Source of the DNA: Ancylobacter sp. Lp-2
GTDB lineage: Bacteria; Pseudomonadota; Alphaproteobacteria; Rhizobiales; Xanthobacteraceae
Reading direction: 5' to 3'
Length of the DNA stretch: 64,000 nt
Assembly (NCBI RefSeq): GCF_020523795.1
Contig: NZ_JAJALI010000012.1
Location: 62,001-126,000, forward strand
Position numbers and translations under genes: made by a program. A model generated the notes under the pieces. That model was given only the letters and a program-made list of their open reading frames with translations. It was not told the DNA's origin and did not search any database. Shown here in pieces: positions 26,927 through 35,800 of this stretch (the stretch's first letter is position 1; every line of letters begins with the position of its first letter).

Positions 26927-27862
26927 TCAGCGCGCGCGACGCGCGCGGAGCCATGGCAGCCGCGCGCCCGACGCCAGCGCCACCCCGGCCGCCGCGACCG
27001 CCATCCCGGCCCAGGCGAGCGGCGGCATCTGCTCACCGAGCAATTTCCACGCGATCACCGCCGAACAGGGCGGCACGAGGAAGAACAGCGCCGAGACCTT
27101 CGACACCTCGCCGGCGCGGATCATGGCGAGATAGAGCGACACCGCGATCAGCGAATTGCCGATCACCAGATAGCCGAGCGCGAGGGTGAAGGGCAGCGAC
27201 CAATCGATATGGCCGTCGTCGAGCATCAGCGCGAGCGGCAGGGTACAGACGAACCCCACCACATATTGCACGCTGTTGGTCACCAGCGGGTGCTGGGGCT
27301 CGCCATGGCGCTTCTCGTAGATCGCGGCGGTGCACATGGCGAGCAGCGCGCCGACCGCCAGCAGCATGACGCCGGGCGGAGCCGTCTCGATGCCGGTACG
27401 CGAGGCGATCACCAGCGCCGCGCCGGCAAGGCCGAGCAGCAGGCCCGCCCAGCGCCGCGCGCCGACCTTTTCGCCGGCCAGCGCCGGCGCCGCCAGGCCG
27501 ACAACGATCGGCTGCAGCGACACGATGAGCGCCAGCGTGCCGGCCGAGATCCCCCAGCGAAACGCGAAGTAGCTCAGGTCGAAATAGAGCACCTGGATCA
27601 GGAAGCCGACAAAGGCGAGGTTGAACCAGGCGCGCCCCGTGCGTGGCAGCGGCGGCCGGAACCAGGCGAGCAGCGGCAGCATGACCGCGAGCACCAGCCC
27701 GTAGCGCAGCGCCAGCAGGGTGAACGGGCCGGTATACACCAGCCCGACCTTCGCCACCGCGAAGCCGCCGGACCACAAGAGGAGGAAGAGGAAGGGCGCC
27801 GCCTGCAACCACATGGGTTTGCCGGCGGCCGTCGCCGGCAAGGTACCTGTTCCTTCGCTCAC
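26927..27862 (-). CDS. EamA/DMT-family transporter
   Basis: A 311-residue protein with ten predicted membrane helices arranged as two EamA repeats (FLFLLLWSGGFAVAKVGLVY ... and GVMLLAVGALLAMCTAAIYE ...). The N-terminus FLFLLLWSGGFAVAKVGL is typical of drug/metabolite transporters, which export amino acids, nucleosides or toxic metabolites. The substrate is unknown. It lies between ilvH and the tetR-ilvC pair on the minus strand and could carry amino acids, but this is only a location argument. Confidence 0.88.
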   Translation of the reverse strand: MSEGTGTLPATAAGKPMWLQAAPFLFLLLWSGGFAVAKVGLVYTGPFTLLALRYGLVLAVMLPLLAWFRPPLPRTGRAWFNLAFVGFLIQVLYFDLSYFAFRWGISAGTLALIVSLQPIVVGLAAPALAGEKVGARRWAGLLLGLAGAALVIASRTGIETAPPGVMLLAVGALLAMCTAAIYEKRHGEPQHPLVTNSVQYVVGFVCTLPLALMLDDGHIDWSLPFTLALGYLVIGNSLIAVSLYLAMIRAGEVSKVSALFFLVPPCSAVIAWKLLGEQMPPLAWAGMAVAAAGVALASGARLPWLRARRAR

Positions 27863-27937
27863 GTCGTCCCGTCCTGTCGATTATGCGGAACGGCGGCAGC
27901 GCGGGGCGCCGCGAAGCACCCCGCGAACACGCCATTC

Positions 27938-28456
27938 TCACATGCCGTCGGGCCCGCGGCCAATAGCGGCGACGCCGGTACGCGACACTTCGACGAGACC
28001 GAGCGGCTCCAGCAGCGAGACGAACTGGTCGATCTTCTCCGGCTTGCCGGTGATCTCGAACACGAAGCTCTCCAGCGTGGTGTCGACGGTGCGGGCGCGG
28101 AACGAGTCCGCGATCAGGAGCGCTTCCTGGCGGATCTCGCCCTTACCGCGCACCTTGATGAGGGCGAGCTCGCGCTCCACCGCCTTGCCGGTGACGGTGA
28201 GGTCGACGACGCGATGCACCGGCACCAGGCGGTCGAGTTGGCTCTTGATCTGCTCGATGATCATCGGCGCGCCGGTGGTGACCACCGTGATGCGCGAACG
28301 CCGGGAATCGTGGCTCACCTCGGAAACGGTGAGGCTGTCGATGTTGTAGCCGCGGCCGGAGAACAGGCCGACGATGCGGGCGAGCACGCCCGGCTCGTTG
28401 TCGACGAGCAGGGAGAGGGTGTGGCGCTCGGCAGGTTCGTTATTGATCAGGGGCAT
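27938..28456 (-). CDS. ilvH: acetolactate synthase small (regulatory) subunit IlvH
   Basis: The 172-residue regulatory subunit of acetohydroxyacid synthase. An ACT domain is visible at the N-terminus: RHTLSLLVDNEPGVLARIVG followed by LFSGRGYNIDSLTVSEV. The C-terminal domain contains RARTVDTTLESFVFEITGKP. It confers valine feedback inhibition on the catalytic subunit. ATG 28456 is chosen as the start; the frame upstream to 28531 lies inside repeat copy B. It lies downstream of ilvB on the minus strand, but with a 260-base gap filled by a repeat, unusual for ilvB-ilvH pairs. Confidence 0.96.
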   Translation of the reverse strand: MPLINNEPAERHTLSLLVDNEPGVLARIVGLFSGRGYNIDSLTVSEVSHDSRRSRITVVTTGAPMIIEQIKSQLDRLVPVHRVVDLTVTGKAVERELALIKVRGKGEIRQEALLIADSFRARTVDTTLESFVFEITGKPEKIDQFVSLLEPLGLVEVSRTGVAAIGRGPDGM

Positions 28457-28718
28457 GGGGTGCTCGGCAAAACGAGTAAAAAGCGTGCGGGACGATGGAG
28501 CGGCAAGCCCTCTCCCGTCAAAGCCGGACATTTCCGACTTCGACCTTTTGGGGGACTGAACCCGGCGACAGCCGGGTTCAGCGGAGAGAGGGATGGGGTA
28601 AGGAGACTTCGATGCTCCGCAATCGTCCGCCCCCTCTCCCGGTGTTTACGCACCGACCTCTCCCTAGTGGGGAGAGGCAGGGAAGAGACGACGTCGACTG
28701 GCGAAGCACGCCGCCCCC
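28457..28718 (-). repeat. composite intergenic repeat, copy B, inside the ilvB-ilvH operon
   Basis: This 262-base spacer contains an inverted version of the element found at 15027 and 54804. Read on the plus strand it has an imperfect dyad at 28517-28544 with arms GTCAAAGCCGGA and TCCGACTTCGAC around CATT. Next is a perfect dyad CTGAACCCGGC-GACA-GCCGGGTTCAG at 28556-28581, and then CCTCTCCC-TAGT-GGGGAGAGG at 28657-28677. The order is inverted relative to copies A and C. Any hairpin in the ilv transcript would form here between ilvB and ilvH. Confidence 0.75.
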
Positions 28719-30479
28719 TCACACCATGATCTTGCCTTCCTCGGAGATCGCCTCGTCCAGCCCCTCGGGATGGTCCGGCAGGATCATCTCGTTATGCGGC
28801 TTGCCCGAGGGGATCATCGGCAGGCAGTTTTCCTTCTGGTCGACGATGCAGTCGAACAGCACCGGCCGGTCGGACTTGAGCATCTCCTGGATCGCCGCGT
28901 CGAGATCGCCCGGCCGCGAGCAGCGAATGCCGACGCCGCCATAGGCCTCCGCCAGCTTCACGAAGTCCGGCAGCGATTCCGAGTAGGAGTGCGAGTAGCG
29001 CCCACCATGCAGCAGGTCCTGCCACTGGCGCACCATGCCCATATACTCGTTGTTCAACACGAAGATCTTGACCGGCAGGTTGAACTGCAAGGCGGTCGAG
29101 AGCTCCTGCAGGCACATCTGAATCGAGGCCTCGCCGGCGATGTCGATGACGAGGCTTTCCGGGTGCGCCACCTGCGCGCCGATGGCGGCCGGCAGGCCAT
29201 AGCCCATGGTGCCGAGGCCGCCGGAGGTCATCCAGCGGTTCGGCTCCTCGAAGTGGAAGTGCTGCGCCGCCCACATCTGGTGCTGGCCGACCTCGGTGGT
29301 GATGTAGACGTCCTTGTCCTTCACCGCGTGGTAGAGCCGCTCGATGGCGTATTGCGGCTTGATGACGTCCGGCGACTTCGCATAGGACAGCGACTTGCGG
29401 GCGCGCCAGCGGTCGATCTCGCCCCACCAGGAGGCGATGGCGCGACGGTCCGGCTCGGCCTTCATCCCCCGCCACGTGGTGAGCATGTCCTCGAGCACGT
29501 GCTTCACGTCGCCGATGATGGGTATGTCGACCTTGACGTTCTTGTTGATCGAGGACGGGTCGATGTCGATGTGGATCTTCTTCGAGCCCGGCGAGAAGGC
29601 GTCGAGGCGACCGGTGATGCGGTCGTCGAAGCGCGCGCCGACGCACAGCATGACGTCGCAGTCATGCATCGCCATGTTGGCCTCGTAGGTGCCGTGCATG
29701 CCGAGCATGCCGAGCCACTGCTTGTCGGAGGCCGGATAGGCGCCGAGGCCCATCAGCGTCGAGGTCACCGGATAGCCGGACAGCCGGGCGAACTCGCGCA
29801 GCAGCCGCGAGGCCTCCGGGCCGGAATTGATGACGCCGCCGCCGGTGTAGAACACCGGCTTCTTGGCCTTGGCCAGCAGCTCGACGGCGGCGCGTATCTT
29901 CTCGTCGTCGCCCCTCAGCTTCGGCTGGTAGGTCTTGTGCTGGATGTTCTCCGGGCCGACATAGATCCCCTTGGCGAACTGCACGTCCTTCGGGATGTCG
30001 ACGACCACCGGGCCGGGACGGCCGTTCTGCGCGACATAGAACGCCTCGTGCAGCACGCGGGCGAGGTCGTTGACGTCGCGGACGAGGTAGTTGTGCTTGG
30101 TGCAGGGCCGGGTGATGCCGACCGTGTCGCACTCCTGGAAGGCGTCCGAGCCGATGAGGTGCGTCGGCACCTGGCCGGTGATGCAGACGACCGGGATGGA
30201 GTCGAGCAGCGCGTCGGTGAGGCCGGTCACCGCATTGGTGGCCCCGGGACCGGAGGTGACGAGCACCACGCCGGCCTTGCCGGAGGAGCGGGCATAGCCT
30301 TCCGCCATGTGCACCGCGCCCTGCTCGTGGCGCACGAGGACGTGCTTCACCTGGTTCTGGTGGAACATCGCGTCGTAGATCGGCAGCACCGCGCCGCCGG
30401 GATAGCCGAACATATGTTCGACGCCCTGATCGATCAGGGCCTGCATCACCATTTCGGCGCCGGTCATCTCGCGCATCAT
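28719..30479 (-). CDS. ilvB: acetolactate synthase large (catalytic) subunit IlvB
   Basis: The 586-residue catalytic subunit of acetohydroxyacid synthase, ThDP-, FAD- and Mg-dependent, forming acetolactate and acetohydroxybutyrate for valine, leucine and isoleucine. Features: GYPGGAVLPIYDAM at the N-terminus, catalytic Glu52 in RHEQGAVHMAEGYAR, the ThDP motif GEASIQMCLQELSTALQFNL followed by NNEYMGMV, and the FAD segment KIHIDIDPSSINKNVKVDIP. It is preceded by a leader peptide and attenuator and followed by ilvH. Confidence 0.97.
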   Translation of the reverse strand: MMREMTGAEMVMQALIDQGVEHMFGYPGGAVLPIYDAMFHQNQVKHVLVRHEQGAVHMAEGYARSSGKAGVVLVTSGPGATNAVTGLTDALLDSIPVVCITGQVPTHLIGSDAFQECDTVGITRPCTKHNYLVRDVNDLARVLHEAFYVAQNGRPGPVVVDIPKDVQFAKGIYVGPENIQHKTYQPKLRGDDEKIRAAVELLAKAKKPVFYTGGGVINSGPEASRLLREFARLSGYPVTSTLMGLGAYPASDKQWLGMLGMHGTYEANMAMHDCDVMLCVGARFDDRITGRLDAFSPGSKKIHIDIDPSSINKNVKVDIPIIGDVKHVLEDMLTTWRGMKAEPDRRAIASWWGEIDRWRARKSLSYAKSPDVIKPQYAIERLYHAVKDKDVYITTEVGQHQMWAAQHFHFEEPNRWMTSGGLGTMGYGLPAAIGAQVAHPESLVIDIAGEASIQMCLQELSTALQFNLPVKIFVLNNEYMGMVRQWQDLLHGGRYSHSYSESLPDFVKLAEAYGGVGIRCSRPGDLDAAIQEMLKSDRPVLFDCIVDQKENCLPMIPSGKPHNEMILPDHPEGLDEAISEEGKIMV

Positions 30480-30550
30480 GGTCGTTACCTCGTTCCTGCG
30501 TCTGGCTTCGTCCCGGCGAAGCTTGTGAACTTCACGTTGCCCGGAAAATC

Positions 30551-30570
30551 AAAAGGCCCCGTCAGGGGCC
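30551..30570 (-). terminator. attenuator terminator of the ilvB leader
   Basis: On the minus strand, GGCCCC-TGAC-GGGGCC is a 6-bp GC stem followed by TTTT and a further T-rich run. It lies between the leader peptide stop and the ilvB start. Together with the leader peptide it forms the classic ribosome-mediated attenuator. The loop-flanking octamer CCGTCAGG is shared with the hairpin at 30596-30618, so the two hairpins may compete. Confidence 0.8.
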
Positions 30571-30595
30571 CATTTTACGCGCGTCACCGTTGGGC

Positions 30596-30618
30596 GAAGC
30601 TGCCGTCAGGCAGCCTTC
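30596..30618 (-). promoter_or_regulatory. pause/antiterminator hairpin of the ilvB leader
   Basis: On the minus strand, GAAGGCTGCC-TGAC-GGCAGCTTC pairs with a single bulged G and overlaps the last codons of the leader peptide. Ribosome position over the Ile/Leu/Val codons would decide whether this forms or the downstream terminator forms. Confidence 0.65.
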
Positions 30619-30662
30619 GCGGCGACGCGCCTTCCTACGATAAGGATAATATTGTTGCGCAT
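30606..30662 (-). CDS. ilvL: ilvB operon leader peptide (attenuator peptide)
   Basis: An 18-residue open frame, [18 protein letters not shown], starts at ATG 30662 and ends at TGA 30606-30608. It contains I-I-L-I-V followed later by V, i.e. the three branched-chain residues whose shortage stalls the ribosome. AAGGAG lies about 11 bases upstream. The downstream hairpins at 30596-30618 and 30551-30570 complete an attenuator. Very similar leader peptides precede the acetolactate synthase gene in many Rhizobiales, to my recollection. It is too short to be annotated by most gene callers, and the longer overlapping open frame is in another register and not coding. Confidence 0.88.
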   Translation of the reverse strand: MRNNIILIVGRRVAAKAA

Positions 30663-30823
30663 GCTCGGCGCCGCTCCTTCGTAAAGTTGCGCGACCTCTA
30701 CAGCCGCCCGGCGCGCCCGTCAAGCGACAACGCCATTTTGCCGAGAATGACGCGCGAACAAGCACTTTTCGTGACGATGTCCGGCGGCTATACCGCAGGG
30801 CACAATGTGAAGGAGTGGCTCAT

Positions 30824-31639
30824 ATGTCGCAGATGCGGCTCGTCATCGTCGGCGCCGGCGGGCGCATGGGCCGCGCGCTGATCAAGGCGGTGAGCGAGGC
30901 TCCCGACCTTGCCCTCGCCGGGGCCATCGAGCCGCCGGGCAGCGACAATCTCGGCCGCGATGCCGGCGAGCTCGCCGGCCTGCCCCGGCTTGGCGTCGAG
31001 GTGACCGACGACGCGCTGCCGGTCTTCGCCAAGGCAGAGGGCGTGATCGACTTCACCGTTCCGGCGGCCAGCGTCGCCTATGCCGCTTTGGCGGCGCAGG
31101 CCCGCATCGCGCATGTCATCGGCACCACCGGCTTCTCGCCCGAGGACGAGGCGAAGATCGAGGCGGCCGCCCGGCACGCCACCATCGTCAAGTCCGGCAA
31201 TATGAGCCTCGGCGTCAACTTGCTGTCGGCGCTGGTGAAGCGGGTGGCCCGCACGCTGAACGAGGATTTCGACATCGAGATCGTCGAGATGCACCACAAC
31301 CGCAAGATCGACGCCCCGTCCGGCACCGCGCTGCTACTCGGCAACGCCGCCGCCGAGGGGCGCGGCATCGAGCTCGGCACGCAGGGCGTGTTCGCCCGCC
31401 ACGGCCATACCGGCGCCCGCCGGGCCGGCGACATCGGCTTCGCCACGCTGCGCGGCGGCACGGTGGTCGGCGACCACAACGTGATCTTCGCCGGACCGGG
31501 CGAGCGCATTGAGCTCGGCCACAAGGCGGAGGATCGCGGCATCTTCTCGCGCGGCGCGCTCGCCGCCGCCCGCTGGGCGCGCGGTCGCAAGCCCGGCCTC
31601 TATTCCATGCGCGACGTGCTCGACCTCACCGATTTCTAA
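30824..31639 (+). CDS. dapB: 4-hydroxy-tetrahydrodipicolinate reductase DapB
   Basis: A 271-residue NAD(P)H-dependent enzyme of lysine and diaminopimelate synthesis. The N-terminal Rossmann motif is [18 protein letters not shown]; the catalytic and substrate-binding motif is [19 protein letters not shown], with the active-site His-His and Lys. ATG 30824 has AAGGAG 8-9 bases upstream and is preferred over GTG 30815. It is divergent from ilvB and followed by gpmA. Confidence 0.96.
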   Translation: MSQMRLVIVGAGGRMGRALIKAVSEAPDLALAGAIEPPGSDNLGRDAGELAGLPRLGVEVTDDALPVFAKAEGVIDFTVPAASVAYAALAAQARIAHVIGTTGFSPEDEAKIEAAARHATIVKSGNMSLGVNLLSALVKRVARTLNEDFDIEIVEMHHNRKIDAPSGTALLLGNAAAEGRGIELGTQGVFARHGHTGARRAGDIGFATLRGGTVVGDHNVIFAGPGERIELGHKAEDRGIFSRGALAAARWARGRKPGLYSMRDVLDLTDF

Positions 31640-31699
31640 GGCCCGCCTTCCGTTCCAAGCCTTCCGTCCCAAGCCGTCCCCCACCCGGAGAAACGCCCG

Positions 31700-32323
31700 A
31701 TGTCCGAACGCCTTCTCGTGCTCGTCCGCCACGGCCAGAGCGAGTGGAACCTGAAGAACCTGTTCACCGGCTGGCGCGACCCGGACCTCACGGCCCTCGG
31801 CGTCGAGGAGGCCAAGAAGGCCGGCCAGCGGCTGAAGGCGGAAGGCTACCAGTTCGACCTCGCCTTCACCTCGGTGCTGTCCCGCGCGGAGAAGACGCTC
31901 GACCTCGCGCTCACCGAACTCGGCCAGACCGGCCTGCCGGTTACACACGACCTCGCGCTGAACGAGCGCGACTATGGCGACCTCTCCGGCCTCAACAAGG
32001 ACGATGCCCGCGCCAAATGGGGCGAGGAGCAGGTGCATGTCTGGCGCCGCTCCTACGACGTGCCCCCGCCCGGCGGCGAGAGCCTGAAGGACACGGTGGC
32101 GCGCACCCTGCCCTATTACGTGACGCAGATCCTGCCCAAGGTGCTGCAGGGCAACCGGGTGCTGGTCGCCGCCCACGGCAATTCGCTGCGGGCGCTGATC
32201 ATGGTGCTGGAGAACCACACGCCGGAGAGCATCATGAAGCGCGAGCTCGCCACCGGCGCGCCGGTGATCTACCGGCTGAAGGCGGATTCCACCGTCGAGA
32301 GCAAGATCGACCTCGCCGGCTGA
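31700..32323 (+). CDS. gpmA: 2,3-bisphosphoglycerate-dependent phosphoglycerate mutase
   Basis: A 207-residue histidine-phosphatase-fold enzyme of glycolysis interconverting 3- and 2-phosphoglycerate. The catalytic phospho-His lies in [34 protein letters not shown] and a second His in [16 protein letters not shown] are present. It is shorter than E. coli GpmA (250), as is common in alphaproteobacteria where GpmA has a truncated C-terminus. It lies 60 bases after dapB and converges on trxA with a strong bidirectional terminator in between. Confidence 0.95.
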   Translation: MSERLLVLVRHGQSEWNLKNLFTGWRDPDLTALGVEEAKKAGQRLKAEGYQFDLAFTSVLSRAEKTLDLALTELGQTGLPVTHDLALNERDYGDLSGLNKDDARAKWGEEQVHVWRRSYDVPPPGGESLKDTVARTLPYYVTQILPKVLQGNRVLVAAHGNSLRALIMVLENHTPESIMKRELATGAPVIYRLKADSTVESKIDLAG

Positions 32324-32350
32324 TCGCCGCCCGGACTGCCAGCCAAAACA

Positions 32351-32385
32351 AAACCCCGGAGCGGCGGACCGCTCCGGGGTTTTTC
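32351..32385. terminator. bidirectional intrinsic terminator between gpmA and trxA
   Basis: A perfect 14-bp stem (arm AAACCCCGGAGCGG at 32351-32364, loop CGGA, complementary arm 32369-32382) with A-tract on the left and T-tract on the right, so it can end transcription from both convergent genes. Confidence 0.92.
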
Positions 32386-32404
32386 ATCTCCGGGACCAGC
32401 GCGA

Positions 32405-32725
32405 TCAGATCGAGCTGTTGATCCACTGCACCAGCTTCGCCTTGGGGGCGGCGCCGACCTGGCGGGCGGCGAGCTGGCCGTCCTTGAACAGCAGCAGCGT
32501 CGGGATCGACATGATGCCGTACTTGGACGCGACGGCGGGATTCTCGTCGACGTTGAGCTTCACGATCTTCAGCTTGCCGCCCATCTCGCCGGCGACTTCG
32601 TCGAGCACCGGGGCGACCATGCGGCAGGGACCGCACCACTCAGCCCAGAAATCGACCAGAACCGGCTCGGAGGACTTGATCACGTCGGACTCGAACGACT
32701 GGTCCGACACTTTTTCGACGCCCAT
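32405..32725 (-). CDS. trxA: thioredoxin TrxA
   Basis: The 106-residue canonical thioredoxin has the redox motif WCGPC (Cys31 and Cys34), the cis-proline segment [12 protein letters not shown] and [20 protein letters not shown] at the start. It reduces disulfides in the cytosol. The ATG at 32725 gives MGVEKV; an in-frame upstream start at 32773 adds 16 unlike residues. It is downstream of addA on the minus strand, a common arrangement in alphaproteobacteria. Confidence 0.97.
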   Translation of the reverse strand: MGVEKVSDQSFESDVIKSSEPVLVDFWAEWCGPCRMVAPVLDEVAGEMGGKLKIVKLNVDENPAVASKYGIMSIPTLLLFKDGQLAARQVGAAPKAKLVQWINSSI

Positions 32726-32809
32726 GGCGTACCCTTTCCGCGAATCCCCGCAAGGGGAATGAAGTTGCAGCAAAGGTAGGTATCGCCCCCCACCCCCGTC
32801 AAGGCACCG

Positions 32810-35800
32810 TCACTCCGACGTGAGGCCCTCGCCCTCCGTCCACAGCCGCGCCTCGGTAAGCGCCCAGACGCGCGGGCCGGCGGTGTAGACGAGCAGCGGC
32901 TCGATCCGCCGTCCGGGATAGAGCCGCGCCAGCAGCCGGGCATAGGCGACGATCTGATCGACATGGGCGCGAGGCACGGCGGCAAGCGACCCCGGCACCC
33001 GGCGGTCGGTCTTGAAATCGGCGACCAGCACCCGCTCCGGCAGCACCACCAGCCGGTCGATGCGCCCGCTCACCAACGTGCCGTCGGCGAGGGTGCCGGC
33101 AATGTCCACCTCGGCGCGCCCCTCCGGCGCGAACAGCGCAGTGAGTTCCGGCAGAGCCAGCGTCGCCAGCGCCTCGGCGAGCAGCGTCTCGCCATCGCCG
33201 GCGTCGGCAATGGCCAGCAGGCGGTGGCCCGTCGTCTCGCGCGCCGCCGCCGGCAGAGGCGCCAGCGCGGCGAACAGGCGGTGCAGCAGGGCGCCGCGCG
33301 CGACGATCTCCTTCTGCTCCGGCGTGGCGATCGGCGAGGCCTGCGAGGGCCGCAGCCGCGACCGCGCCGCCTCGCTCGCCGCCGGCAAAGCGAGGCGGCG
33401 GGCCAGCGCGGCCTCCTCCGCGGCATCGTCCGGTGGCGCCAGCGCGGCGGGCGCGGGTGCCCGCTCCGGTTCGGGCGCCGCGCGCCAGCGCAGCACCGTG
33501 CCTTCGAAGCCGACCGCCGGCACCGGCACGGCCTGCGGCTCCAAGGCGCCGCGCACCACGTCGTACCAGCAATCGGCCGGGCGCCGGCGCTTGCCGTCGG
33601 CGCCGCACAACACCAGCGCGCTCTCGGCACGGGTGAGCGCGACATAGAGCAGCCGGCGATATTCATCCATCAGCCCGGCCTCGGCCTGCTGGCGCAGCAG
33701 CTCCATGGCCGGCGTGTCCTCCGCCTTGCGCGGCGCGACCAGAAAGGCACGCCCGCCATCACCCCGCCGGCCGACCAGCAGGCCACCGCGCGGGCTCTTC
33801 TGCGGCCCGGACGTGGTGTCGGCGAGCAGCACATAGGGCGCCTCCAGCCCCTTGGCGCCATGCACGGTCATCACCCGCACCTGGTCGCGACCCGCCTCCA
33901 TGTCGCGCTTGGCCTGCGCCTGTCCGCCGCGCAGGAAGGCGAGGAAGCCAGCCAGCGAGGGCGCCTCGGCCCCCTCATAGGCGCGGGCGATGGCCAGCAT
34001 CTCGTCGAGCGCGTCCGCCGCCTCCGGTCCGAGCCGCGCCAGCATCAGCGCCCGGCCGCGCTCACGCCCGAGCACGCGGGCATAGAAATCGAAGGGGCGC
34101 AAGCCGGCTGCCTCCGGCCTGAGCCGGTCGAGCCGCTCCACCGCCGCGCGCCAGTGCGGCTTCTCGCCGGCGCGGCCGGCCAATTCGTCGATCAGCCGCG
34201 CCCCGCGGTCGGGCAGCAGCGCGATGAGGTCGTCGTCGTCGAAGCCGAACAGCGGGCTCTTCAGCGCGCTGGCGAGCGACAATTCGTCGTCGGGCGACAG
34301 CAGGGCCTCGCCGAGCGCCACCAGGTCCATCACCGCGATATGCTCGGCGACCACCAGCCGGTCGGCACCGGCCACCGCGACGCCGACCTGCTTCAGGGCG
34401 CGGATCACCGCCTCGAACAACGCGCCGCGCCGGCGCACCAGCACCAGGAAATCGCCGGCGCGCGCCGCGCGGGGGCCGCCGCGATCCTCGACCGGCGCCC
34501 CGTTCGAGATCAGCGCCGCGACATGGGCGGCGATCTTGTCGGCGAGCCGGCTCACCGGGTCGTCATGGCGCGGCGCGTCGAGCGGACGCTGCCAGGCATC
34601 GACCTCCACCGCCTCGCCCGGCGCCTCCGGCTCCCAGATCTCAACGCGGGCCGGCAGCTGGGCGTGGATCGGCACATGCACGGTGCGCTCGGCCACCGCC
34701 GTGAGGCCGCGATAGGCCTCCTCGCGGGAGAACACCTCGTCGACCGCCGCGAGGATGCCCGGCGCCGAGCGGAAGGAATGCTGCAGCTTCACATGCGCGA
34801 AGGCGCCTTCCTGTGCGTGGCGGGCGAATTCGGCGCGCATGGCGTCGAAACGGCTGGGATCGGCGCCCTGGAAGGAGAAGATCGACTGCTTCTCGTCGCC
34901 GACCACGAACAGTGTGCGCGGCGCGTCCGGCGCCTGTTCCCGGGCGCCCTTGCCGGCGAAGAACTCCATCACCAGCGGCTGGATCACCTCCCATTGCTCC
35001 GGGCTGGTGTCCTGTGCCTCGTCGAGCAGCACATGGTCGATGCCGCGGTCGAGCTTGTAATGCACCCAGGCCGAGGCGCCGGAGCCGAGCAGCCGCCGCG
35101 CCGCGGTGACGAGATCGGCGAAGTCCAGCATGCCGCGCGCGGCCTTCTCCGCCTCGTAGAGCTGGCGGGCGGCGCGGCCGAGTTCCAGCGCCGCCAGGCT
35201 CTTCTCCACCGCGCGGGCGGCGGCGAGGCGCGGACCGAGCCGCGCGATGCGGTCGCGCTCGGCGGTGAGCGCCGGGAAGGCTTCGCGCACCTCCGCCTTG
35301 CCGAGATAGGCGTCGGCATAGGCGCCGCCATCGTCCTTCAGGAACACCTGCGCGTAGCGCTCGGCGACCTCGTCGTCCGGAGCCTGCGCGGCATGGAGCA
35401 GCGCGGCGCCGCGTTTCGCCGCGTGGCCGCCGGCGACGAGCAGCGCCTCGCCCATACCCTGCCAGGCGCCGCGCGGAATCAGCGCGTCCTCGACGATGCG
35501 GCGGGCGATGGCCGCGCTCGGCTCGACCGGATCGAGCCCGGCGAGGCGGGCGAGATCGTCCTCGCCGGCCTCCAAGGCGTCGGGCGCATCGAGCAGCGCC
35601 GCCAGCAGCTCGTCGAGGCCGGTATCGGCGAGCTCGCCGATGATCAGCGCGAAGGCGCGGCCGAGCGCGGTATCCGGCGCGCCGGCCGCCTGCTGCACGA
35701 TGCGCGCCCGCACCAGAGCGAGCAGTTCCAGCCGCTGCGCGTCTTCCAGCGAGCGGAAGCCGGCCGGCACCCCCGCCTCGAAGGGGAAGGCGCGCAGCAG

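Larger units (their letters stand above)
30480..30823 (-). promoter_or_regulatory. ilvB upstream region, shared with dapB promoter
   Basis: About 340 bases between divergent ilvB and dapB. It holds the leader peptide, the two hairpins and, for ilvB, a candidate promoter at 30696-30724: CTTGAC as the -35 (30719-30724 on the minus strand) and GTAGAG at 30696-30701 with a 17-base spacer. This matches the rhizobial CTTGAC...CTATAT consensus only at the -35. For dapB I see only the ribosome-binding site AAGGAG at 30810. Confidence 0.55.

Noticed and set aside
28457-28531. An N-terminal extension of IlvH to 28531
   Set aside because: The added residues derive from the repeat element; IlvH proteins begin near the ACT domain, as with ATG 28456.
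30562-30765. A 67-codon minus-strand frame in the ilvB upstream region
   Set aside because: It runs through the attenuator and has no homology. The real coding part is the short leader peptide in a different frame at 30606-30662.
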